Assembly (NCBI RefSeq): GCF_015350905.1
Contig: NZ_JADKRZ010000002.1
Coordinates: forward strand, 372,001 to 436,000
Length of the DNA: 64,000 nt
Source of the DNA: Curtobacterium sp. VKM Ac-2865
GTDB taxonomy: Bacteria > Actinomycetota > Actinomycetes > Actinomycetales > Microbacteriaceae
Direction of reading: 5' to 3'
This document shows, one piece after another, positions 17,663 through 26,055 of this stretch (positions are counted from its first letter, which is position 1; every line of letters begins with the position of its first letter). Under the pieces are notes generated by a model, which saw only the letters and a list, made by a program, of their open reading frames with translations, made no database searches and was not told where the DNA came from. The translations under genes were made by a program, and so were the position numbers.

Positions 17663-19033
17663 TCAGCCGATGCGGATCAGCTTCTTGTTGACGAACTCGT
17701 CGGCGCCCAGGGCGCCGAGCTCGCGGCCGAAGCCGCTGGCCTTGACGCCGCCGAAGGGGAGCTCGGGGCTGTCTGCGCCGACGATGTTGACGTAGACCAT
17801 GCCGGCCTCGATCCGGTCGGCGACCCGGAGTGCCTGCTCCTGGTCGGTGGTGAAGAGGTACGAGCCGAGGCCGAACGGGGTGTCGTTCGCGAGCCGGACG
17901 GCGTCGTCCTCGTCGGCGACGCGGTGGACCACGGCGACGGGACCGAAGAACTCCTCGCGGTAGGCGTCGTTGTCCGGGGTGACGTCCGTCAGGACGGTCG
18001 GTGCGAAGGCGTTGCCGTGGCGGTCGCCACCGGTGACGACGGTGGCGCCCTGGGCCCGGGCGGCGTCGAGTTGCTCCTGCAGGCGGTCGGCGGCCGCGGG
18101 GGACGACAGCGGGCCGAGCTCGGCGCCGGGGGTGGAGGGGTCCGAGGAGGTGACGGCGGACATCGCGGCGGCGAACTTCGTCAGGAAGGCGTCGTACAGG
18201 TCGTCGACGACGAGGAAGCGCTTGGCAGCGTTGCAGACCTGGCCGTTGCCCTCGAGTCGGGTGGCGACGGCGGACGCGACCACGGCGTCGAGGTCGTCGG
18301 TCGACAGGAGGATGAAGGGGTCAGACCCACCGAGCTCGAGGACGACCTTGGTGAGGTTGCGGCCGGCGATCTCGGCGACCGCGGCACCGGCGCGCGCCGA
18401 GCCGGTGAGGGAGACGCCCTGCACGCGGGGGTCGGCGATGACGTCGGCGACCTGGTCGTTCGTGGCGAAGACGTTCGCGTACGAGCCGGTGGGGAAGCCG
18501 GCCTCGTGGAAGATGCCCTCGATCGCCAGGGCGGACTCGGGGCACTGCGGGGCGTGCTTCAGCAGGACGGTGTTGCCGACGAGCAGGGCCGGACCGGCGA
18601 ACCGGGCGATCTGGTACGCGGGGAAGTTCCACGGCATGATCCCGAGCAGCACGCCGACGGAGTCCTTGCGGATGAACGCGCTGCCGGTGCTGCCCGGGGC
18701 GAGCGCGATGGGCTGGTCGGCGAGGAACTCCTCGGCGTGGTCGGCCTGGAAGTCGTGGATGTCGGCGCAGAAGTCGACCTCGCCGAGGGCCTGGTCGATC
18801 GGCTTCGCCATCTCGCGGACGATCGTGGCGGCGAGGTCCTCGCGGCGCTCGCGGTAGAGCTCGGCCACGCGGTGCAGGCGCGCGGCACGCTCGGCGACGG
18901 TGCTCGCGTCCTCGGCGTGGGCGCGGTCCGCGGTGGCGATGGCCGCGCGGAGTTCGTCGTCCGTGATCGTGGGGAACCTGCGGAGGACCTCGCCCGTGGC
19001 TGGGTCGGTGACGGCGTAGACGGTGTCGCTCAT
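17663..19033 (-). CDS. NAD(P)-dependent aldehyde dehydrogenase, succinate-semialdehyde dehydrogenase-like
   Basis: Aldehyde dehydrogenase of 456 aa. Visible are MPWNFPAYQ (about 133-141), the general base Glu233 in LELGGSDPF and the catalytic Cys267 in GQVCNAAKR, matching the GabD/Sad branch that uses NFPxxQ rather than NYPLNM. It probably oxidises succinate semialdehyde made by GabT, or a related aldehyde. The ATG at 19033 gives MSDTVYAVTDPATGE; the frame stays open far upstream but crosses the divergent esterase gene. It stands alone on the minus strand. Confidence 0.87.
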   Translation of the reverse strand: MSDTVYAVTDPATGEVLRRFPTITDDELRAAIATADRAHAEDASTVAERAARLHRVAELYRERREDLAATIVREMAKPIDQALGEVDFCADIHDFQADHAEEFLADQPIALAPGSTGSAFIRKDSVGVLLGIMPWNFPAYQIARFAGPALLVGNTVLLKHAPQCPESALAIEGIFHEAGFPTGSYANVFATNDQVADVIADPRVQGVSLTGSARAGAAVAEIAGRNLTKVVLELGGSDPFILLSTDDLDAVVASAVATRLEGNGQVCNAAKRFLVVDDLYDAFLTKFAAAMSAVTSSDPSTPGAELGPLSSPAAADRLQEQLDAARAQGATVVTGGDRHGNAFAPTVLTDVTPDNDAYREEFFGPVAVVHRVADEDDAVRLANDTPFGLGSYLFTTDQEQALRVADRIEAGMVYVNIVGADSPELPFGGVKASGFGRELGALGADEFVNKKLIRIG

Positions 19034-19168
19034 GCGGGGTCCTGTCGCTGGCGGTGGCGGAGGCATCGGGTCTCGGTCCGAGTCTCCTCCAGTGCGCATC
19101 CGACGGCGCTGCCGCGATGTCGAGCCGGGGACCTGGTGCTGGACGCTGTGGCGCATGGCCGGGACGAG

Positions 19169-19222
19169 CCTCCAGGCCGGGTCCTGTGCCGGCCCCCGTC
19201 GGGGCCGGTGTCGTCCTGGAGG
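19169..19222. repeat. Diverged family A palindrome
   Basis: Outer arms CCTCCAGG (19169-19176) and CCTGGAGG (19215-19222) enclose an inner GC-rich stem (CCGGCCCC/GGGGCCGG). It lies in the 288-bp divergent gap between the dehydrogenase and esterase genes, so it is not a simple terminator. TACGCT at 19307-19312, 9 nt before the esterase ATG, is the only other feature seen there. Confidence 0.55.
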
Positions 19223-19321
19223 TCCGTCGTGAACTGCCTGCAAGCAGACGGCGAGGACCCTCAGCGTCTCGAGCGCTCCGCGGGGTGTGCTCGCGGAGGA
19301 CGTCCGTACGCTCTCGATCCC

Positions 19322-20455
19322 ATGCAGCGCACGCACCGTCCCCGTCCCCTCACCGCGGTCGTCGCGGTGCTGGTCGTCCTCACCGTGGTGAACCTCGGCG
19401 TCTCGGCGACCTGGTGGACCCGGGCGGCCGACGGTGCGACGACGCACGGTGCGTCTGCGTCCGGGAGGTCGGGATCCGGACCGTCCGTCGTCGTGTCGGC
19501 GCCGCCGTCGTCGGTCGGGCCGGACCGCGGCACGGCGACGCCCGCGCCGACCTCCGACGTCGGCATCCCCGCCGCGGAGACGCCAGGGTCCACCGCGCCG
19601 CCGGTAAACGAGGACCTCGCGCGGACGTGGACCGCGCCTGCCACGACGCCGACGCGCGGACGGCTGCTGCGCGTGCAGATCCCGAGCACCGTGTCGCACT
19701 TCCGCGCACGTCCGGCCCTGGTCTGGCTGCCGCCGGCCGCGCTCACCCCGGACCCGCCGCACCTGCCGGTCGCCGTCCTGTTGTCGGGACAGTCCCGCGG
19801 TGCCGGCCCCGACGACGTCGAGGACAGCGGCCACATCGCAGCGACGGCCGACGCGCTCGCCCAGACCGACCGCGGACTGGCGCCGATCATCGTCGTCCCC
19901 GACCAGCTCGGCCCGCAGTCGGCCAACCCGATGTGCGTCGACGGACCGCTCGGCAACAGCCGGACCTACCTGGAGCAGGACGTCCCCCGGTGGATCACGT
20001 CCCACCTGCGGGTGCAGTCGGGGGCGTCCGCGTGGACGATCGGCGGGTTCTCCCAGGGCGGCACGTGTGCGATCCAGCTCGGGGCCGGCGACCCCGAGCG
20101 GTTCGGCAACCTCATCGACGTGTCCGGGCAGGACGCGCCGAGTCTCGGGTCCGTCGCGGCGACGATCGACCAGGGCTTCTCCGGCAACGCCGCCGCGTAC
20201 CACGCAGCCGTCCCCGCGGCGGAGCTCGCGGCCCACACGCCCTACCCGTCGTCCGACGCCTTCTTCGCGGTCGGCCAGGACGACCGCGTGTACGGACCGG
20301 TGATGCCGGTCATGGCGGCGCGGGCACGAGCCGCGGGCATGCACGTCACGACCTGGGTCGTCCCCGGGGGCGGGCACAACTGGGCGACGGCGGGTGCGGG
20401 CCTGGCGGCGGGGCTCGCGTCGCTCATGCAGCGGACAGGGCTCGCGCCGAGCTGA
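19322..20455 (+). CDS. Secreted or membrane-anchored alpha/beta-hydrolase (esterase)
   Basis: Protein of 377 aa. An N-terminal signal/anchor helix (about 10-30) is followed by an 80-residue Ser/Thr/Pro/Gly-rich linker and an esterase domain (about 112-372). The nucleophile is Ser244 in GGFSQGG, with Asp320 or Asp321 and His352 (PGGGHNW) as likely triad partners. The fold resembles the esterase D/antigen 85 type of extracellular esterases. Substrate unknown; adjacent secreted polysaccharide-active genes suggest an extracellular polymer or ester. Leaderless-type TACGCT lies 9 nt upstream. Confidence 0.82.
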   Translation: MQRTHRPRPLTAVVAVLVVLTVVNLGVSATWWTRAADGATTHGASASGRSGSGPSVVVSAPPSSVGPDRGTATPAPTSDVGIPAAETPGSTAPPVNEDLARTWTAPATTPTRGRLLRVQIPSTVSHFRARPALVWLPPAALTPDPPHLPVAVLLSGQSRGAGPDDVEDSGHIAATADALAQTDRGLAPIIVVPDQLGPQSANPMCVDGPLGNSRTYLEQDVPRWITSHLRVQSGASAWTIGGFSQGGTCAIQLGAGDPERFGNLIDVSGQDAPSLGSVAATIDQGFSGNAAAYHAAVPAAELAAHTPYPSSDAFFAVGQDDRVYGPVMPVMAARARAAGMHVTTWVVPGGGHNWATAGAGLAAGLASLMQRTGLAPS

Positions 20456-20475
20456 CCGGCGCGGTGTCCGGCTCG

Positions 20476-20510
20476 CCGGGGCGGGACGGAGTGGCTCCGT
20501 CCCGCCCCGG
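20476..20510. terminator. Bidirectional terminator
   Basis: A perfect 16-bp stem CCGGGGCGGGACGGAG with a 3-nt loop fills the gap between convergent esterase and GH16 genes. Confidence 0.85.
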
Positions 20511-20513
20511 TGT

Positions 20514-21347
20514 TCAGGAGTTGTCGGTCACCCGGACGTAGTCGATCCGCATCTGCTGCGGGAACTGCGTCGTGCCGTCCGGGTACCCCGGCCAGGAACC
20601 GCCGACCGCCAGGTTCAGGACGATGAAGAACGGCTTGTCGAACACCCACGGGTTCCCCCGGGTGTCCGCCGAGGTCACCGTCCTGTACGCGACACCGTCC
20701 ACCGACCAGGTGACCGACCCGGGCTTCCAGTCGACCGCGAAGGTGTGGAACGTGTCCGCGAAGGACCACCCCTGCGGATGCTGGTAGCTCGACGAGATGC
20801 CCTGTCCGCCGGAGTAGCCGGGGCCGTGCACGGTGCCGTGGACGGTCGCGGGCTCGAACCCGACGTTCTCCATCACGTCGACCTCACCGGAGGCCGGCCA
20901 TCCGACCTGCGGCAGGTCGGCGCCGAGCATCCAGAACGCGGGCCAGATGCCCTGCCCGCGCGGGATCTGGATGCGGGCTTCGACGCGCCCGTACCGCGGC
21001 GTGTACTTGCCCTGCGTGGTGAGTCGGGCACTGGTGTACGACCCGTCAGCCTCACGCTTCGCGGTGATGACGAGGTTGCCCTGGCCGTCCAGCGCCGAGT
21101 TCGCTCGCGAGTCGGTGTAGGTCTCGAGCTCGTTGTTCCCCCAGCCGCCCCCACCGGTCTCGTTCGTCCAGGCCGACCGGTCCGGAGCGCTGCCGGCAGC
21201 GCCGTCGAAGTCCTGCGACCAGACGACGGCACCGTTCGCCGCGTTCGCCGGCACGGCGGTGGCGAGGGCAGGGGCGGCGCCGAGCGCCAGTACCGCGGCC
21301 CCGGCGACCGTGAGTGCGACCAGTCGTCGTCTGCCGGTGGCGGTCAT
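20514..21347 (-). CDS. Secreted glycoside hydrolase family 16 (beta-1,3-glucanase-like)
   Basis: Protein of 277 aa with a signal peptide (about 1-36, RRR then a hydrophobic core ending ALATAVPANA) and a GH16 catalytic domain. The active-site signature is GEVDVMENVG, with Glu155, Asp157 and Glu160 as nucleophile, helper and acid/base. Aromatic cleft residues appear in IWPAFWMLG. The laminarinase-like form hydrolyses internal beta-1,3-glucan bonds such as those in fungal or oomycete walls. The ATG at 21347 has a GGAG site 8 nt upstream; an alternative in-frame ATG at 21392 overlaps the upstream stop. Confidence 0.9.
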   Translation of the reverse strand: MTATGRRRLVALTVAGAAVLALGAAPALATAVPANAANGAVVWSQDFDGAAGSAPDRSAWTNETGGGGWGNNELETYTDSRANSALDGQGNLVITAKREADGSYTSARLTTQGKYTPRYGRVEARIQIPRGQGIWPAFWMLGADLPQVGWPASGEVDVMENVGFEPATVHGTVHGPGYSGGQGISSSYQHPQGWSFADTFHTFAVDWKPGSVTWSVDGVAYRTVTSADTRGNPWVFDKPFFIVLNLAVGGSWPGYPDGTTQFPQQMRIDYVRVTDNS

Positions 21348-21349
21348 CG

Positions 21350-21399
21350 TCGCTGCTCCGCTCGCATCAGTTGGTCGCTGCTCCGCTCGCATCAGTTGT
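21350..21399. repeat. 25-bp tandem duplication at a gene junction
   Basis: Two 25-bp units (21350-21374, 21375-21399) are identical except for the last base. The second spans the stop codon of the upstream beta-helix gene; both contain the GGAG that serves as the GH16 ribosome-binding site. Confidence 0.85.
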
Positions 21400-23170
21400 A
21401 CGACGCGACACGGTTCGGCGCGGTGTTGCCCGCGGGGGTCGGGACGGCACCACCGACGCCGTTGACGACGCTGGAGATCGTGCCGACGTCGCCGAGGGAC
21501 ACCGTGACCAGACCGCGGGCCTTCACCCCGGCCGTCTGCGGCAGCTCGAACGCGCGGTCAGCGTGCACTGCCGGGTTCGTGTTGAAGAAGCAGTAGACGC
21601 CGCCGCCCCAGATCTGGTGCGTGGTCACGTTCGACGCGACCTTGTAGGCGGCGTACCCGGCTCCGGTCGGGCTCTGCCACGAGGCGTTGTCCGGCACGTC
21701 GTACGGCATCTCGTTCTGGAAGAAGATCGTCTTCCCGTTGTCGCCGTTCCACTGCACCTCGTACTTCTGGTAGTGCTCGACGAACAGGCCGGTGGCGAGG
21801 ACGTCGTTGCCGTTCACCTCGACGCCGGTCGCGCCGGTGTTCACCGTCCAGCCGGTGGCTGCACCGCCGTGGTCGGCTCGCCAGGCCCAGATGTGGTCGA
21901 TCAGGGAGTCGTCGGCGTTGACCTGGAGGGTCGTGGTCGCCTTGCCCTGGATGCTCGAGCCGACGCGGAAGAAGACGTCCTGGATGCTCTGCGGATCGGC
22001 CGCGTGGTCGACGTGCGAGCCGCTCGTGCCGAGGCGGACGAGCTGGGCGCTGTTCTGCGGGCCGGCGTCCACGACGAGGTTCGACACGTTCACACCGGCG
22101 ACGTCGGTCGAGGTGAGCACGGCGTTGCCTCGCGTCGGCACGAGCGTCGGGAAGCCGATGCCCGTCACGACCGTGTCCGCGCGGGTGACGTTGAGCGCGG
22201 TGTCGAGCTGGTAGGTGCCTGGCGTGAAGAAGAGGTTGAGCCCCTGTGCCAACGCGCTGTTGATCGTCGCGGCCGAGTCACCCGGGTGCGCCACGTAGAA
22301 GTTGCGCATCGGGATGTCGGTACCGCCGGTGTTCGGCCAGGTCACTCCGCTCGAGTTCTGCTTGAGCGACGGCACGAACACGTGGTACTTGTTCGACGAG
22401 TCCACGAACAGGTACGGCTTCTCGCGGGTCGTCGGGGTGGTGGCGAGCGTCGTGTAGCTCTTCGAGAAGTCGTTCGCGGGAGCGCCCTGCACGCCCGAGA
22501 ACGTCATGTTCCAGTTGCCGCCCTGCCACGAGCCGAGCGTCGAGTTGCGGGTGTACCACTGCTGCTGCGACCCCGAGGTGACCGTGCCGTCGACCTTCGT
22601 GTCCGCGATGTACCCGCCGGACGAGTAGCCCTGGCCGCCGTCCTGGTTCGACGGCCCCATCGTCAGGTTGCCCTTGACGTGCACGCGGCGCATCGGCGCG
22701 GCCTGCGAGACGGCCCAGCGGTCGGTGCCGCCCTCAGGCACGATCGCGAGGTTCTCGACCGAGCGCCAGAAGTTCTGCGTGGCGTTCGCCTCGTCGCCGG
22801 CGTTCCACCCGGAGTCGACGTTGACCGCCCCGTTGATCGTCACGTCGTCGGGGTTCTTCCCGAGGCCGGCGACGGACGTGTAGAAGCCGAGGTTCGCCCA
22901 GACGCGACCGTAGCTGCCGGGCTTGAACAGGAAGGCGTACCGCTGCGATCCGAACTGCGCGGTGGAGCTGCGGAGCTGCGAGTTGAAGGCGGCGTCGACG
23001 TCGGCCTGGATCGTGGAGGTCGGGGTCGATGGCGAGTAGACCTTGACGTTGCTGCCGAAGTCCGGGGTGTCGCTCGTGGTGACCGCCTGCGCGGAGATCG
23101 CCGGCACGAGGGCGCCGACGACACCGGCGCTCAGGGCGATCGCGAAGAGCTGTCTCATCCGTCGTTGCAT
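21392..23170 (-). CDS. Secreted right-handed beta-helix protein (often misnamed adenylyl cyclase)
   Basis: Secreted protein of 592 aa with a signal peptide (about 1-30, ending ISAQA). The body consists of repeated short beta segments such as GFYTSVAGLGKNPDDVTING and a pectate-lyase-like core (FFTPGTYQLDTALNVTRADT) typical of parallel beta-helix carbohydrate-active proteins. Homologues in Streptomyces and relatives are commonly labelled adenylyl cyclase, but no cyclase motif is visible; a GH55-like beta-1,3-glucanase role is more plausible with the GH16 gene directly downstream. Start choice is uncertain: ATGs at 23170 and 23158 are both possible and neither has a strong ribosome-binding site. 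Confidence 0.78.
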   Translation of the reverse strand: MQRRMRQLFAIALSAGVVGALVPAISAQAVTTSDTPDFGSNVKVYSPSTPTSTIQADVDAAFNSQLRSSTAQFGSQRYAFLFKPGSYGRVWANLGFYTSVAGLGKNPDDVTINGAVNVDSGWNAGDEANATQNFWRSVENLAIVPEGGTDRWAVSQAAPMRRVHVKGNLTMGPSNQDGGQGYSSGGYIADTKVDGTVTSGSQQQWYTRNSTLGSWQGGNWNMTFSGVQGAPANDFSKSYTTLATTPTTREKPYLFVDSSNKYHVFVPSLKQNSSGVTWPNTGGTDIPMRNFYVAHPGDSAATINSALAQGLNLFFTPGTYQLDTALNVTRADTVVTGIGFPTLVPTRGNAVLTSTDVAGVNVSNLVVDAGPQNSAQLVRLGTSGSHVDHAADPQSIQDVFFRVGSSIQGKATTTLQVNADDSLIDHIWAWRADHGGAATGWTVNTGATGVEVNGNDVLATGLFVEHYQKYEVQWNGDNGKTIFFQNEMPYDVPDNASWQSPTGAGYAAYKVASNVTTHQIWGGGVYCFFNTNPAVHADRAFELPQTAGVKARGLVTVSLGDVGTISSVVNGVGGAVPTPAGNTAPNRVASYN

Positions 23171-23184
23171 GATGCTCGATTCGA

Positions 23185-23214
23185 GTTGCGTGTGGCGTCG
23201 TTGCCGCACGCAAC
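23185..23214. promoter_or_regulatory. Candidate operator upstream of the beta-helix/GH16 pair
   Basis: GTTGCGTGTGG (23185-23195) and CCGCACGCAAC (23204-23214) form an imperfect inverted repeat (10 of 11) with an 8-bp spacer, 15 bp before the beta-helix start. It has the form of a repressor operator; no regulator gene is adjacent. Confidence 0.35.
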
Positions 23215-23316
23215 AGACGGTAGACCTGATCGTCCCCTCAGGCAGTCGGTCGATCGGCGGACCAGCACGTGCCCCGGCCGCCCGACGTGCAGGGGCCGGG
23301 GGACGAGGATGGCGCC

Positions 23317-23760
23317 ATGAGCGATCCCATCGTCACGCCACTCGGCTACGCGCACGTGCGGCTGACCGTCACCGACATCCACCGCAGCAAGGCCTTCTAC
23401 GAGCAGCTGTTCGGCATGCCACCCGGCAGCGACTTCAGCGACCAGATCGACGACCCGACGATCCACGACGACCCGTGGCGGACCTACGGCGGGTGTTCGT
23501 TCACGTTCAGCGGCCAGACGCTCGGCCTCCGCCCGGTGGCACCAGCGGGGGACCGGTTCGACCCCGACCGCGTGGGACTCGACCACGTCAGCTTCCGTGT
23601 CGGATCGGTCGACGACCTGCATGCGGCAGTCGGTCGGCTCGACGCAGCCGGCATCGAACACGGCGAGGTCACCGACCTGCCACCCTTCGGCGTGGTGATC
23701 CTGTCCGTCCAGGACCCCGACGACGTGAACCTGGAGTTCGCCGCCCCGCGGCCTCGATGA
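23317..23760 (+). CDS. VOC/glyoxalase family protein
   Basis: Small protein of 147 aa with the paired beta-alpha-beta-beta-beta modules of the vicinal oxygen chelate superfamily: GYAHVRLTVTDIHRSKAFYE at the start, GLDHVSFRVGSVDDL in the middle and VQDPDDVNLEFAAP at the end. His near residue 11, His near 90 and Glu near 141 are likely metal ligands. Members include glyoxalases, dioxygenases and resistance proteins; the substrate cannot be told. It has its own short promoter region divergent from the beta-helix gene and is followed by a 119-bp gap. Confidence 0.8.
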   Translation: MSDPIVTPLGYAHVRLTVTDIHRSKAFYEQLFGMPPGSDFSDQIDDPTIHDDPWRTYGGCSFTFSGQTLGLRPVAPAGDRFDPDRVGLDHVSFRVGSVDDLHAAVGRLDAAGIEHGEVTDLPPFGVVILSVQDPDDVNLEFAAPRPR

Positions 23761-23879
23761 CGTCCGGCCGCCGATCGGACCGGCCTGCGGTGTCCGGTCG
23801 GCGCACCTGTCACCCGACCGTCCAGGCGCGACGGACCGGGCAGGCGTTGCGTTGAGGACGTCAGATCTCAGGAGGACAC

Positions 23880-24698
23880 ATGAGCAAGACCTGGTTCATC
23901 ACCGGAGCATCCAAGGGCTTCGGCCGCGAGTGGACGGAGGCCGCCCTCGAACGTGGCGACTCGGTCGCCGGCACGGCCCGCAACACCGACGACGTGCAGG
24001 CGCTCGCCGACCAGTACCCGGACACGTTCCTGGCGCTGCAGCTCGACGTCACCGACCGTGAGGCCGACTTCGCCGCCGTGCAGCGTGCTGCTTCGCACTT
24101 CGGATCGCTCGACGTCGTCGTGAACAACGCCGGCTTCGGCCACTTCGGCATGGTCGAGGAACTCACCGAGGACGAGGTCCGCGCCCAGCTCGAGACCAAC
24201 CTGTTCGGGGCGCTCTGGGTGACGCAGGCGGCGCTGCCGATCATGCGGGAGCAGGGGTCCGGGCACGTCATCCAGGTGTCGAGCATCGGCGGCATCAGCG
24301 CCTTCCCCACAGTGGGCGCGTACCACGCGTCGAAGTGGGCGCTCGAGGGCATCTCGCAGTCGCTGTCGCAGGAGGTCGCCGGCTTCGGCATCCACGTCAC
24401 GCTCGTCGAGCCCGGCGGCTTCTCGACCGACTGGTCGGGTCCGTCGTCGAAGCACAGCGAGGAGAACGCCGCCTACGCCGAGGTCCGCGAGGCCGCGTCG
24501 AAGCGTCCGTCCGCCGCTGACCCGGGGAAGCCCGAGGCCACCCGGGCGGCGATCCTGACGGTCGTCGACGCCGAGCAGCCGCCGCTCCGGGTGTTCTTCG
24601 GCAAGGCCCCGCTCGGCATCGCCGAGAATGACTACGAGTCCCGTCTGGCGACCTGGCGCGAGTGGCAGCCGGTCGCCGAACAGGCGCACGGGGCCTGA
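23880..24698 (+). CDS. Short-chain dehydrogenase/reductase
   Basis: Classical SDR of 272 aa: cofactor motif TGASKGFG (8-15), NNAG (81-84), catalytic Ser134, Tyr147 and Lys151 in YHASK. It reduces or oxidises a small carbonyl or alcohol with NAD(P)H; substrate unknown. An AGGAGGACAC ribosome-binding site is perfectly placed before the ATG. It is monocistronic and convergent with the amine oxidase gene, and its stop codon lies within the terminator stem. Confidence 0.87.
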   Translation: MSKTWFITGASKGFGREWTEAALERGDSVAGTARNTDDVQALADQYPDTFLALQLDVTDREADFAAVQRAASHFGSLDVVVNNAGFGHFGMVEELTEDEVRAQLETNLFGALWVTQAALPIMREQGSGHVIQVSSIGGISAFPTVGAYHASKWALEGISQSLSQEVAGFGIHVTLVEPGGFSTDWSGPSSKHSEENAAYAEVREAASKRPSAADPGKPEATRAAILTVVDAEQPPLRVFFGKAPLGIAENDYESRLATWREWQPVAEQAHGA

Positions 24699-24717
24699 CG
24701 GGTCACCTGACCCGTCA
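24696..24717. terminator. Bidirectional terminator
   Basis: Perfect 10-bp arms TGACGGGTCA and TGACCCGTCA separated by 2 nt, overlapping the SDR stop codon and facing the amine oxidase stop. Confidence 0.7.
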
Positions 24718-24726
24718 CCTGGTTCC

Positions 24727-26049
24727 TCACGGGACGGGCCGGACCAGGTCCTCCACACCGACCGTGGTGTCGAGGATCCGGTTCGCCGCCCGGAGGCCGG
24801 AGGCCAGCGCCCCGTGCACGGTCGCGGGGTCGTCGGACCACGTGGCCTCGCCGGCGAGCTGGACACGTCCGGAGGGGGTGCCGAGCAGGTCGTGGTCGTC
24901 GGGGGACGCCCCGAGGTGCAGGTACGAGTACGACCCGCGCGCGAAGGGGTCGGCCGCCCAGCGGGTGACCCGGACCGCGTCCGGCGTCGGCACGTCCGGC
25001 CCGTACATCCGGCGGAGTGCGGCCATGCCCTCGGCCACGACCTCCTGGTCCGTCAGGGTCTCGAGGCGCCGAGCGCCGTCCCCGCCGACCAGGGCCGCGA
25101 GCACGGGTTCGCCCGTCACCCGGGACATGTCGTACCAGGAGTGCCAGTCGGTGCCGGCGGTCCCCTGCTGACGGATGACCCAGGCGTCCCAGAACGTCGA
25201 CGGGAACCGCAGGAAGACCTTGTCGTAGACGCCCATGCCGAGGCGCTCGACGGCCCCCGCCACCGGCGCGACGAGGGGCGGGTCGAAGCGCACGTCGCCC
25301 GACTGCAGCACCCCGAGCGGCACGGTCACGACGACGTCCTGGGCGCAGAAGACCGCTCCGTCCGTCGTGGTCACCCGGACCCGTTCGTCGTTCTGCTCGA
25401 CGAGGGTCACGACCGCGTGGGTCCGGACGTCGAGGCCCGCTGCGAGTGCGGTGACGTACTGCCCGTAGCCACCGGGGAAGACGACCTCGTCCCCGGCGAC
25501 GTGCTCCTCGTCGAGTCCGTGGGCGTCGAGGTCGGTGACGGGTGCCCCGCAGAGGTCCTCGGACCGGTGGGCCATGTGCTCCTCGACGCGGCGTGCCCGG
25601 CTGTCGACCCATCCGAGCGACTCGACGACGGACGCCACGACGTCGGCGTAGGACGTGCCGGGGGCAGCGGCGTCGACGGCCGCCGGCAGCAGCGCGTCCA
25701 CGGTGTGCAGGTCGGCGGTGAAGGCGTCGGAGGGCGCGTCGGCCAGCCGGGCACCGGAGGGGTCGTGCCAGGCGATCGGCCGCCCGTGGAACTGGAAGCT
25801 GCCGACCGTGAACTCGACGGTCTCGATGTCGAAGGCCGCGGCCAGGGACCAGAGCGGGTTGCCGTCGATCCCGTGGATCCACGAGGCACCGAGGTCGACC
25901 GGCACGCCGAGCGCGTCGTCCGTCCAGGTGCGGCCACCGATCCGCTCACGGGCCTCGAGCACGACGACGCTGGCGCCGTTCAGCGCGAGTGCGCGGGCCG
26001 TGGTCAGTCCGGCGATCCCGGCCCCTACGACGATGACGTCCACGCCCAT
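24727..26049 (-). CDS. Flavin-dependent amine oxidase (FAD-dependent oxidoreductase)
   Basis: FAD-binding oxidase of 440 aa with VIVVGAGIAGLTTARAL (about 5-21), RIGGRTWTDD and a C-terminal LAGEATWSDDPATVHGA that contacts the flavin. This resembles the polyamine/monoamine oxidase superfamily, distinct from the putrescine oxidase-like copy at 14920. It is third in the lrp-aminotransferase-oxidase operon (6-nt gap). Likely substrate: a polyamine such as spermidine or an acetylated form, inferred from the neighbouring transporter. Confidence 0.82.
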   Translation of the reverse strand: MGVDVIVVGAGIAGLTTARALALNGASVVVLEARERIGGRTWTDDALGVPVDLGASWIHGIDGNPLWSLAAAFDIETVEFTVGSFQFHGRPIAWHDPSGARLADAPSDAFTADLHTVDALLPAAVDAAAPGTSYADVVASVVESLGWVDSRARRVEEHMAHRSEDLCGAPVTDLDAHGLDEEHVAGDEVVFPGGYGQYVTALAAGLDVRTHAVVTLVEQNDERVRVTTTDGAVFCAQDVVVTVPLGVLQSGDVRFDPPLVAPVAGAVERLGMGVYDKVFLRFPSTFWDAWVIRQQGTAGTDWHSWYDMSRVTGEPVLAALVGGDGARRLETLTDQEVVAEGMAALRRMYGPDVPTPDAVRVTRWAADPFARGSYSYLHLGASPDDHDLLGTPSGRVQLAGEATWSDDPATVHGALASGLRAANRILDTTVGVEDLVRPVP

Positions 26050-26055
26050 CAGCGG

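Noticed and set aside
17924-19321. Long plus-strand extension upstream of the esterase start
   Set aside because: It is antisense to the aldehyde dehydrogenase gene and has low-complexity composition; the signal peptide begins at 19322.
21392-23170. Adenylyl cyclase function
   Set aside because: No class I-VI cyclase motifs; secreted beta-helix features dominate.
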